Shown: positions 1-6,702 of the stretch, in pieces
Layout: each line of letters opens with the position of its first letter
How positions within the stretch are numbered: position 1 is the first letter of the stretch
Assembly (NCBI GenBank): GCA_947564305.1
Contig: CANOBT010000219.1
Span: 1 to 7,999, forward strand
Source: an uncultured Lachnospiraceae bacterium
Lineage (GTDB): Bacteria; Bacillota_A; Clostridia; Lachnospirales; Lachnospiraceae
DNA length: 7,999 bases
Direction of reading: 5' to 3'
Position numbers and translations under genes: made by a program
The notes under the pieces: generated by a model
What the model saw: the letters and a program-made list of their open reading frames with translations, nothing else
Told to the model about the DNA's origin: nothing
Databases searched by the model: none

Positions 1-24
1 GTGTCTCGCTTCAATATCATACAT
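1..24 (-). CDS. Start of a third operon gene, cut by the window edge
   Basis: Only the first eight codons are visible (M-Y-D-I-E-A-R-H), so no function can be given. The ATG lies at 24-22 and overlaps the last 8 bases of the ATPase gene. An AGGAGG Shine-Dalgarno sits about 9 bases upstream, inside the ATPase coding end, which argues for translational coupling. A second ATG at 20-18, in another frame and forming an ATGA overlap with the ATPase stop, is also possible but lies further from the Shine-Dalgarno. By analogy with other BrxD-type ATPase loci, the missing product could be a large helicase or another DNA-processing protein. That is inference only. Confidence 0.6.
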
Positions 25-1231
25 CGCTTTGCACCTCCTGCATTACATTTTGTATGAGCTGTGGAACCCCAATGGCCCCGGTACGGGCCTGGTCTGCGAT
101 TGTCTCCGCCGCTTCCCGGTCCAGTGGGGCGATTGTCCTGTTTTGCTGTAATTCGGCAAGACTCCTGGAAATAGAGATAATCACGTCAGGAGTATATTCC
201 TGTGCCGCCAGTCGGTCCAAATCTACCATATCGGAGAAACGGTTAAAACGTTCTCCTACGATCTCATTTTGTATACGCATCCACAAAGCCTGATAAGATT
301 TCAGACCGGCATTCTCATTATCCAATAATTCCCGGTCAAAACCATAGACAAACAAAATATATTTCATACTGTCGATATCATCAATCAACTGTCGGATGCT
401 CTCGTAAGTATCTTCCCGCTTCATTTTCGTATAATGTACCACTTCCAGACTGGAACGGCTGATTAACATTTCCAAATCATCAATGGCTATAAAGAGGCCG
501 CAATAGCCGCCCAGATGAATGACTTCTGTCAGGGAGCGGAGCATATGTCTCGCATTATATTTGGTAATCTTGCTTGGATAAAAATCCAGAGCCCGAAGCT
601 GGGAAAGTTTGATGGTGCGGTCACCTTCCAACCATGCTAAAAGGAGTTTCTTATTCTGTTCCTCCAAAACAGGATAGCCAAGAATGCTTCCTGTGAGCAT
701 GGAACAAGCCAGGGCAAAATTATTGTCAAGCATGGGATTTTCCAGGAAAATGCGTTTGAGCTGGGTTCGGATTTCCCGTTTGGTCAGTGCATCCCCCTGA
801 TTCGTTTCAGAGAGATAGTCGATAAATCTCATTCCCTCCGGAATTTCCTGACAGTCAAATCCCATTTCCTGAATCAGATAATGGCTGATTTTTTCCAGAC
901 AATCCATAATATCACACTGACGGAAAATTTCGATATAGATTTCCTTGAAATCATGCATCCAGATATTTTTTGCAGAAAACCGTACTGTCTTATAATTTTC
1001 ATTTTTTGCAATGTCAGTCATCAGCCGCAGGAAATGAGACTTTCCGCTTCCTTTACGACCTGTGATGAATTTAATCTTGCTGCCGCCGTTTTTGATATAT
1101 TCCTGCAGATATTTTTCTTTCCAGAAATCCGTAAGAAATTCAATTCCACAGGTGAGTTGTGGGGCGGATACCAAAGAAACAGGAGTTTCCTCCTGCAAAA
1201 AATCGTTCGTTTCGTTGTTTTCGAGATTCAT
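17..1231 (-). CDS. BrxD/DUF2791-type P-loop ATPase (BREX-like ATP-binding protein)
   Basis: This 404-residue cytoplasmic protein is probably an ATPase that powers a multi-protein DNA-processing or anti-phage complex. A Walker A motif, TGRKGSGKS, is at residues 57-65. The Walker B, GLFIAIDDLE, is at 245-254, preceded by a helical region containing LLLAWLEGD (about 196-204) and NARHMLRSL (226-234). After it come ESIRQLIDD (277-285), a sensor-like strand ILFVYGFDRELLD (292-304) and KSYQALWMRI (311-320). This order (WL-G, then GY-GL-hydrophobic-DDLE, then Y-AL--R) matches what I know of the BrxD/PF10923 family, and the length fits. The usual family DELE is DDLE here, which keeps acidic residues at both catalytic positions. 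The start has an AAGGGG Shine-Dalgarno 7 bases upstream. The gene lies 14 bases after the coiled-coil gene and overlaps the next gene, so it is the middle of an operon. Family assignment is from recalled motifs without a profile search; the biological role is inferred. Confidence 0.8.
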   Translation of the reverse strand: MNLENNETNDFLQEETPVSLVSAPQLTCGIEFLTDFWKEKYLQEYIKNGGSKIKFITGRKGSGKSHFLRLMTDIAKNENYKTVRFSAKNIWMHDFKEIYIEIFRQCDIMDCLEKISHYLIQEMGFDCQEIPEGMRFIDYLSETNQGDALTKREIRTQLKRIFLENPMLDNNFALACSMLTGSILGYPVLEEQNKKLLLAWLEGDRTIKLSQLRALDFYPSKITKYNARHMLRSLTEVIHLGGYCGLFIAIDDLEMLISRSSLEVVHYTKMKREDTYESIRQLIDDIDSMKYILFVYGFDRELLDNENAGLKSYQALWMRIQNEIVGERFNRFSDMVDLDRLAAQEYTPDVIISISRSLAELQQNRTIAPLDREAAETIADQARTGAIGVPQLIQNVMQEVQSDV

Positions 1232-1245
1232 GAATTCACCCCTTA

Positions 1246-2013
1246 TTAATCAAAGAAACCGATAGTCGCCAGAAATTGTTCGTTTCCGTTTCCATCCAGA
1301 ATGCGTATGGATTTGTTTTGATCTCTTGACGGGCCGAATGCGAATCTTCTTCCGTTTTTTGTCTCCTCAATTCCGGAAATATAGAGCCTTGCCAGATCAA
1401 ATGCAAAGTTCTTCTGCGTATAATCCTTGCGGAAACGGCTCATAGGAGTTAAGAATTTATATAAGCTTGTGAGATAGATGTCTGTCCCTACCGGCCTTTT
1501 CTGTTTCATGATAGCGAGGTCATAGGCATCGGACAGCTCATTAGCAAAAGCCGGTGCATTGAATGCGGCTTTATTGAGCTTTTCCTGGTTGGTGCAGATG
1601 GTATCTACAAGGCTCGCGGGACGCATGCACTGCAGTTTTTTACGGTCCAAATAGATATCCTGATTTTCTACATCCAGTCTTACGCGGTAAGGGAACATCT
1701 CATAAACAGGGAATTCACCCTGCACATCCACGTTATTTTCCTCACAGGCGGCAAGCATCTGCTCTGCAAAATCTCCGTTTTCAAAATACTCTTTTGTATC
1801 AAAACCATCCACTGTTTCCGTAGTGTCTTTCAACGCGGAGGAAAGGGATGCCGCGGCCTCCTGCATGGCATTCAAATCCCGGCTGAGACTTTTGATATCC
1901 CCGCTTTCGGTCTCACGGGAAATGGCCTTAAACAGCTTTTGAAGAGAAGAAAGGCAGTCCTTCACAGATTTTTCCTGAGGCTGCAGTGTCTGATATAAAT
2001 CTTCGTAATTCAT
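1246..2013 (-). CDS. Unrecognised coiled-coil protein, operon partner of the BrxD-type ATPase
   Basis: I do not recognise this family. From the chosen start the product has 255 residues. Residues about 12-68 are heptad-like and rich in Leu, Ser, Glu and Lys, suggesting a coiled coil. Residues 100-135 form a compact block (FPVYEMFPYRVRLD, then IYLDRKKL and MRPASLV), followed by a helical part (about 140-170), a KRPVGTDIYLTSLYKFLTP segment (172-190), and a FAFDLARLYISG helix (203-214). It has no signal peptide, membrane segment or visible catalytic motif. A longer reading frame begins at 2031, but only the ATG at 2013 has a good Shine-Dalgarno (AAAGGA, 7 bases upstream), so I start there. It is the first gene of the operon, ends in tandem TAA stops, and is 14 bases from the ATPase. 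It may be an adaptor, DNA-binding subunit or regulator of the ATPase, as inferred from position only. Confidence 0.75.
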   Translation of the reverse strand: MNYEDLYQTLQPQEKSVKDCLSSLQKLFKAISRETESGDIKSLSRDLNAMQEAAASLSSALKDTTETVDGFDTKEYFENGDFAEQMLAACEENNVDVQGEFPVYEMFPYRVRLDVENQDIYLDRKKLQCMRPASLVDTICTNQEKLNKAAFNAPAFANELSDAYDLAIMKQKRPVGTDIYLTSLYKFLTPMSRFRKDYTQKNFAFDLARLYISGIEETKNGRRFAFGPSRDQNKSIRILDGNGNEQFLATIGFFD

Positions 2014-2068
2014 ATTTTCGTCCTTTATCATATTTTATTTGTAACTGTTCGAGACAGCAACTACAAAA

Positions 2069-2097
2069 AGTATATAGGAAATAGGGGCGGTTTTCAA
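2069..2097 (-). promoter_or_regulatory. Sigma-A-type promoter of the coiled-coil/ATPase operon
   Basis: On the minus strand a TTGAAA -35 box (2097-2092) is separated by exactly 17 bases from a TATACT -10 box (2074-2069). Transcription would start near 2062, giving a leader of roughly 50 bases before the ATG at 2013. This is close to consensus and correctly oriented, and no competing promoter of similar quality was seen for this operon. Confidence 0.75.
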
Positions 2098-2194
2098 TGA
2101 TTTCTTGTATAATAATGGAAAAATTGGTGATAACATCATATGATTTGTATTAAAATAACTCATAGCTGTTTTTATTGTAATATTTCTATGAAAC

Positions 2195-2310
2195 AGTCCA
2201 CATGAAAAATGTTTAATTCGTTCAAAAGTCCACATGAAAAGTATTGCTTTCAGAATAAAAGTCCGCATGAAAAATGTTGTTTTAGATTGAAAGTCCACAT
2301 GAAAAATGTT
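2195..2310. repeat. Four-copy array of a 19-bp direct repeat (AGTCCACATGAAAAATGTT)
   Basis: Copies begin at 2195, 2227, 2260 and 2292, with spacings of 32, 33 and 32 bp. Copies 1 and 4 are identical over 19 bases. Copy 3 has one change (AGTCCGCAT). Copy 2 differs near its end (AAAAGTATT). Each full copy contains small inverted arms, ACAT and ATGT. The spacers, 13-14 bases, are AT-rich and only loosely similar. The period is close to three helical turns, so a bound protein would sit on one face of the DNA. The array lies between the minus-strand operon promoter and the DUF4143 ATPase gene; copy 4 ends 8 bases before a TATAAT box. An operator array controlling the ATPase gene is the simplest reading. 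An iteron-like or recombination site is also possible. Confidence 0.9.
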
Positions 2311-2324
2311 AATCTATATATAAT
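2296..2324 (+). promoter_or_regulatory. Possible promoter of the DUF4143 ATPase gene, overlapping repeat copy 4
   Basis: A perfect TATAAT box lies at 2319-2324, 66 bases before the ATPase start codon. No good -35 hexamer is found at the usual distance: the 17-base position (2296-2301, CACATG) falls inside repeat copy 4, and a TTGAAA at 2287-2292 is too far away. The promoter may therefore depend on a protein bound at the repeats or be repressed by it. A second AT-rich stretch at 2328-2335 could serve as an alternative -10. Confidence 0.4.
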
Positions 2325-2390
2325 GCCTATATAAATATTATTTTGTGACAATTCCTTAGGAGCCGCAAATAGAATCAGAGGAGGCTTACT

Positions 2391-3695
2391 ATGCAGCGCT
2401 TATTTATGAAAGAACTTGTAAAATGGAAAGAAAGATACCGAAGGAAGCCTTTGATTATCCGTGGCGCCAGACAGGTAGGCAAGACTTGGATCATGAAGGA
2501 ATTCGGGCGTCTTTATTACAAAGAGACCATTTATATAAGTTTTGACAATAACGAACGTATGAAGCAGATATTCAGTCTTGATATGGATATAACAAGGATT
2601 ATTTCTGCATTAAAAATTGAGTCCGGCAAAGCGATTACTCCGGAAGATACTCTGCTTATTTTTGATGAAATACAGGAAGTTCCAAATGCTCTTACCGCAC
2701 TGAAATATTTTTGTGAAAATGCTCCCGAATATCATATTGTATCTGCTGGTTCGCTGCTTGGCGTGGCAATGCATGCAGGAACTTCTTTTCCTGTCGGTAA
2801 AGTGGATTTTTTGAATTTATATCCTCTTAATTTTCAGGAGTTCCTAATGGCTGTTGGGGAAAACGGTCTCGCAGATTTACTGAGTTCAGACGACAATTCC
2901 ATGCTCAACGCATTTCACAAGAAGTATGAGGATTTGCTTCGTCATTATTATTATGTGGGGGGAATGCCCGAGGTGGTGCAGACTTACCTTGATACGGATG
3001 ACATGAGTGAGGTAAGAAAAGTGCAGAAAGAACTGTTGGATTATTATGCAAATGATTTTTCTAAACATGCTCCCGCAGCAACAGTTCCTCGCATTCAGAT
3101 GGTCTGGCAGTCGATTCCTATGCAGCTTGCAAAAGAAAACAGAAAATTTATTTATGGTTTAATCAGGGAAGGCGCTCGTGCCAAAGATTTTGAACTTGCG
3201 CTTCAATGGCTGTTGGACTGCGGGCTCATTTTAAAGAGTACACGGATTAAAAAGCCTGGAATGCCATTAATCGCATATATAGAGATGAGTGCGTTTAAAA
3301 TTTATATGCTGGATATCGGATTGCTCTCTGCCAGAGGGGATTTGGACGCCAAGGTCCTTTTGGAAGGAAATCAGGTATTTGAGGAATTTAAAGGCGCTCT
3401 TACCGAACAGTTTATAGCACAGGAGTTGACGGCTTCCGGTAAGGAACTGTATTATTATTCCAAAGAGAATTCCAGCGGTGAATTAGATTTTATGGTACAG
3501 CAGGGGGTATATATTATTCCGGTTGAGGTGAAGGCAGAGGAAAATCTACAGGCAAAAAGTCTGCGTGAATATTGTAAAAAGTATACGCCAAAGATTGCAG
3601 TCAGGACCTCTATGTCAGAATATCGAAAGCAGGATTGGATGATAAATGTTCCGTTATATGCACTAGTCTCCTATCTGATGAATTTGTCCGAATAA
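2391..3695 (+). CDS. AAA_14 ATPase with C-terminal DUF4143 (PD-(D/E)XK-like) domain
   Basis: This 434-residue cytoplasmic protein belongs to the AAA_14/DUF4143 family, usually annotated only as an ATP-binding protein, with no firmly established role. Walker A is GARQVGKT (residues 25-32). Walker B is LLIFDE (88-93) followed by IQEVP. The sensor-1-like strand is VSAGSLLG (117-124). The DUF4143 half starts near residue 220 (NDFSKHAP) and includes LLDCGLI (274-280), IYMLDIGLL (304-312) and GALTEQFIAQEL (335-346). It ends with GELDF (363-367) and IPVEVKA (376-382), a spacing that fits an E/D...EVK nuclease-fold core (E364, D366, E379, K381). Full family length with all motifs, so it appears intact. 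The start has AGAGGAGG 6 bases upstream. It lies 38 bases before the helicase on the same strand with no hairpin between, so co-transcription is plausible. Sampled lines look more AT-rich than the helicase. Families of this kind are often multicopy and have been suggested to be mobile-element- or toxin-antitoxin-like; that is unproven. Confidence 0.9.
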   Translation: MQRLFMKELVKWKERYRRKPLIIRGARQVGKTWIMKEFGRLYYKETIYISFDNNERMKQIFSLDMDITRIISALKIESGKAITPEDTLLIFDEIQEVPNALTALKYFCENAPEYHIVSAGSLLGVAMHAGTSFPVGKVDFLNLYPLNFQEFLMAVGENGLADLLSSDDNSMLNAFHKKYEDLLRHYYYVGGMPEVVQTYLDTDDMSEVRKVQKELLDYYANDFSKHAPAATVPRIQMVWQSIPMQLAKENRKFIYGLIREGARAKDFELALQWLLDCGLILKSTRIKKPGMPLIAYIEMSAFKIYMLDIGLLSARGDLDAKVLLEGNQVFEEFKGALTEQFIAQELTASGKELYYYSKENSSGELDFMVQQGVYIIPVEVKAEENLQAKSLREYCKKYTPKIAVRTSMSEYRKQDWMINVPLYALVSYLMNLSE

Positions 3696-3733
3696 AAGAT
3701 TTTTTGTAATAGAGAGTGAAGGAATCGAAAACA

Positions 3734-5350
3734 ATGGAAAAGAAACTATACCAATGGCAGGAAGAGTGCCTGGAGCGTTGGTTTGCAAACAAGGGAAGAG
3801 GTATGGTACAAGCGGTCACCGGTTCAGGGAAGACATTGCTTGCCCTGACAGCGGCAGCACGTCTGGAAGAGAAGCTGGGGCAGGAACTGCATGTGAAAAT
3901 TGTTGTTCCAACCGCGGCTTTGATGCGGCAATGGGACCGGGCGCTGAGAGCGTTTCTTGCAGATCTGGGAGGTGATTTTACGGCAGGAAGTCTTCGAGGA
4001 TGGATTGGCTTACGGGGCGGCGGTTATAAGGCATCACCAGATTGCAAATATATGATTTATGTGATTAATTCTGCGCGATATGAATTGGCCAGGCAGATTC
4101 TGATGGAGCTCCGAAAAGGAGAGGCGGTTTTATTGATTGCAGATGAGTGCCACCATTATGAAAGCGGACAGAATCAATTGATTTTTGAATTCCTTTCATA
4201 TATTAATCCGCAGGAAGTACAATTTTTTTCTCTGGGACTTTCGGCAACCCTGCCTTCCGGGCAGGCACAGCACGACCTTGCTTCTGTGCTTGGAAGGAAG
4301 ATTTACAGCTATGGAATGGCGCGGGCAGCGGCGTTGCGTACCGTCTGTCAATACGATATTTACCATATTGGCCTGTCATTTCAAAGGGAGGAGAGAGAAG
4401 AGTATGAGGAATTATCGGAAGGGATGTTATTCTTGTATCGCAAGCTGGCTGCAGAATATCCGATTATAAAGAAGGTGAGTTCCAAAGAGTTTTTTGAGTT
4501 GATGCGCACCTTGATTACCGGGCAAGACCGGAAAATGGCAGAAATCGCGTTAAAATATATTCATATGTCTTATAAAAGAAAAAGTCTGGTTTGTATGGCA
4601 TCCGCAAGAATATCTTGTGCATGCGAACTGATTGCGCGTTTGCCGTCTCATAAAAAGATTTTGATTTTCGGAGAGCGCATCAGCCAGGCAGAGGAATTAT
4701 ATCGTCTGCTGCAGGAGCGGTATCCGGGAAGAGTCGGGAGATACCATTCTCAAATGGGAGCACAGGCCAATAAAAATATATTGGAACGGTTTCGGGTCGG
4801 AGATATCAGGATGTTGATCACCTGCAAGGCGATGGATGAAGGCGTGGATATCCCAGATGCGTCGGTCGGCATTGTTTTGTCAGGTACTTCAGTCCAAAGA
4901 CAGCGTGTCCAGAGACTTGGGCGCATTATTCGAAAAAAGGAAGGCAAGGGCAGGGCGTCTTTATACTATCTGCACATTACCGGAACATCAGAGGACGTCT
5001 GTTTTCTTCCGGACGTCGAAAATAACCGGCTTTTTGAATTGGAATACATTCCGGGGCTTCAAGAATTTACCCATTTTCGTTATGATAAGAGGGCGCAAAA
5101 TGTGTTGAAGCGGATGCAAAGCGCGGGAGTGAGTGAAGAAAAAATAGCAGAAGCCAGACGCTGCCTGCGGTTGGGCAGTATTCGGTCAGACTGGCTGATG
5201 GAGCCGGAAGAACTTACGGTTCATATCAAAAATGCAAAATATGCCAGTGATAAAAATTATTGGATTTGTATGAAAAAGGTGAGGGAGTGTTTTTTAAATG
5301 TCTCAAATGACTCAGGCTGTAGACAGATACAACAGGGGCTTTTTCAGTAA
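3734..5350 (+). CDS. Superfamily 2 DEAD/DEAH-type helicase
   Basis: This 538-residue cytoplasmic ATP-dependent nucleic-acid translocase or helicase resembles the XPB/type III restriction (ResIII) branch. An early YQWQEE (residues 6-11) is followed by motif I VTGSGKT (28-34), Ia-like IVVPTAALMRQW (56-67), motif II DECHH (137-141) and motif III SAT (170-172). The second RecA domain has ILIFGE (309-314), a motif V-like KAMDEGVDIP (365-374) and motif VI QRLGRIIR (393-400). A middle insert of about 80 residues (215-295) separates the two lobes, and residues 430-538 form an accessory tail with no recognised nuclease or methylase motif. A GTG at 3716 would add six residues, but AAGGA lies 10 bases before the ATG at 3734, so I prefer that start. 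The stop overlaps the convergent histidine kinase gene. It may work with the divergent BrxD-type ATPase operon, inferred from proximity; a repair or restriction-like role alone is equally possible. Confidence 0.88.
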   Translation: MEKKLYQWQEECLERWFANKGRGMVQAVTGSGKTLLALTAAARLEEKLGQELHVKIVVPTAALMRQWDRALRAFLADLGGDFTAGSLRGWIGLRGGGYKASPDCKYMIYVINSARYELARQILMELRKGEAVLLIADECHHYESGQNQLIFEFLSYINPQEVQFFSLGLSATLPSGQAQHDLASVLGRKIYSYGMARAAALRTVCQYDIYHIGLSFQREEREEYEELSEGMLFLYRKLAAEYPIIKKVSSKEFFELMRTLITGQDRKMAEIALKYIHMSYKRKSLVCMASARISCACELIARLPSHKKILIFGERISQAEELYRLLQERYPGRVGRYHSQMGAQANKNILERFRVGDIRMLITCKAMDEGVDIPDASVGIVLSGTSVQRQRVQRLGRIIRKKEGKGRASLYYLHITGTSEDVCFLPDVENNRLFELEYIPGLQEFTHFRYDKRAQNVLKRMQSAGVSEEKIAEARRCLRLGSIRSDWLMEPEELTVHIKNAKYASDKNYWICMKKVRECFLNVSNDSGCRQIQQGLFQ

Positions 5351-5356
5351 GCCCCT
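5334..5356. terminator. Hairpin shared by two convergent, overlapping gene ends
   Basis: Arms AGGGGCTT (5334-5341) and AAGCCCCT (5349-5356) pair perfectly over 8 bp around a 7-base loop. The hairpin lies inside the final codons of both the helicase (stop 5348-5350) and the histidine kinase (stop 5346-5344). Neither strand has a proper T-run right after the stem, so it is either a weak bidirectional terminator or a 3'-end stabilising structure. The placement exactly between convergent genes supports a termination role. Confidence 0.6.
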
Positions 5357-6699
5357 ATCCTCACCCAAAACGTACTTCCCCCACCAGGCGTATCTGCCAC
5401 GCCCAACTGGAGCCCTTGAATTTGTGCCAGTTTCGCGGCAATGGACAATCCCAGCCCAAAATGTTCTTTCTTATTTCTGGCTTTATCTTTTCGATAGAAT
5501 CGGTCAAAAATCCGTTCTTTTTCCTCGTCAGGAATTCCAGGCCCATAATCAATCACAGATACCATAACATGGGAATGAAGAGTTTCTGCCCGCAGGATAA
5601 TTTTCTTGTTCTTTTGAAGGTGTGTCTGTTCCTCCTTTGAAACATCCATGGTCTCTGACATCTGGTTTCTGGAAAAATCCAACCCATAAACCACTGCATT
5701 ATCAAGTAATATGGTAAAAATCTGGCGGCATAGTTCCGGGTCCGCCATGACAGGCGGAATCGGTTCTTCCGGAAGCACTAACAAAATCTGCCCGTCTTTA
5801 GACAGACAGAGGGGCTCATACACTTCCATGAGATTTAGCAGCATCTCATCTAACTCAAAATGCTTCTTGTTTACAGCCCAGCTATTTTGGTCAGCGGAAG
5901 CCAATAGCAAGAGATTTTTTATAAGAGAACTTCCACGCTGACATTCCTTTTTGATGACAGATAAAAGCCGTTTCGTTTCCAAGGGAGCGGCCAGTGCCGC
6001 ATCAGCGGCAGCCTGAATGCCTGTAAGCGGAGAGCGAAGCTCGTGGGAGGCGGCGGCAACAAAGTCCTGTTGTTTTTCATAGGTTTCTTCCAATGGCTTT
6101 AAGGAACGGCGGACGAACCAACGTCCGGCCAGAAAAAGAAGCAGGATTCCTGCGAAATCAATCAAAATATAAAAAACAATTGTTTTTAGAAGCTGAATCC
6201 GATTTCCGGTGACATCCTGCAGTAAAATCAATTTTTTATATCCTGCGGAAGTATGAAGAATTAAAATATTTCCAAGGTAGGAATCCCCGTGGTCTCCTGC
6301 AATCTGGAGTATGGAACTTTGCAGCAGATTGGAAGAAATAGGGTCTGAATCCGGAAAGATTCCCTCCAGTTCGGCCATATTTTCCGCACGTTCGAACAGC
6401 TTATCCCGTTCGGTGTGGGGGGTATAGGAACCAGGGAAGAAAAAGGGGGAGTGATTTTCTTCTATATAAATTAGAAGCTGATTTTTATGTTCCATCTGTG
6501 ACAGATAAGAATCTGAAAACAGAGAGTTTGTCTCTAGCTGGGACATCAAGGTAAAAAGCTGGTCCTGAAAAAGAGATTTCTGGCGGCTGCTCTGTGACGA
6601 TATATAGAACAGAAAAGAGACTGCGAGAATCAAGGTCAGGATGATGCCTGTACTTAAAGTATATAAAAATACAAATTTTTTTTCCAGTTTCGGAAACAT
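5344..6699 (-). CDS. Two-component sensor histidine kinase
   Basis: This 451-residue inner-membrane kinase autophosphorylates and passes phosphate to the adjacent response regulator. Membrane segments are at about 9-33 and 173-195, enclosing an extracytoplasmic sensor region of about 135 residues with no domain I recognise. The linker after the second segment is short (RRSLKPLEE), so a full HAMP domain seems absent. The HisKA box AAASHELRSPLTG carries the phospho-acceptor H219. The catalytic domain shows the N box LLDNAVVYG (N334), G1 DYGPGIP (384-390), F box IFDRFYR (397-403), G2 GLGLSIA (415-421) and GGGSTFWVRI near the end. Between the N box and the following strand is a charged insert (about residues 340-366) longer than usual. 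The start has GGAGGG 7 bases upstream, inside the end of the regulator gene; the gap between the genes is 3 bases, so translation is probably coupled. The signal is unknown and no transporter or target gene lies beside it. Confidence 0.93.
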   Translation of the reverse strand: MFPKLEKKFVFLYTLSTGIILTLILAVSFLFYISSQSSRQKSLFQDQLFTLMSQLETNSLFSDSYLSQMEHKNQLLIYIEENHSPFFFPGSYTPHTERDKLFERAENMAELEGIFPDSDPISSNLLQSSILQIAGDHGDSYLGNILILHTSAGYKKLILLQDVTGNRIQLLKTIVFYILIDFAGILLLFLAGRWFVRRSLKPLEETYEKQQDFVAAASHELRSPLTGIQAAADAALAAPLETKRLLSVIKKECQRGSSLIKNLLLLASADQNSWAVNKKHFELDEMLLNLMEVYEPLCLSKDGQILLVLPEEPIPPVMADPELCRQIFTILLDNAVVYGLDFSRNQMSETMDVSKEEQTHLQKNKKIILRAETLHSHVMVSVIDYGPGIPDEEKERIFDRFYRKDKARNKKEHFGLGLSIAAKLAQIQGLQLGVADTPGGGSTFWVRIGAY

Positions 6700-6702
6700 G
6701 AC

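Noticed and set aside
2108..2113. Plus-strand TATAAT as a promoter for the DUF4143 ATPase
   Set aside because: The -35 position is GGGCGG and the gene starts about 280 bases later; the TATAAT at 2319 is better placed.
2035..2298. Minus-strand 87-codon reading frame across the repeat array
   Set aside because: It is made largely of translated repeat copies. The 32, 33, 32 spacing does not keep one frame, it has no good ribosome site, and the operon promoter lies within it.
2195..2310. CRISPR array
   Set aside because: Repeats are 19 bp and spacers only 13-14 bp, spacers are similar and AT-rich, copies vary, and no cas gene is seen.
3696..3733. Terminator between the DUF4143 ATPase and the helicase
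   Set aside because: A short T-run is present but no GC-rich stem precedes it, so co-transcription is left open.
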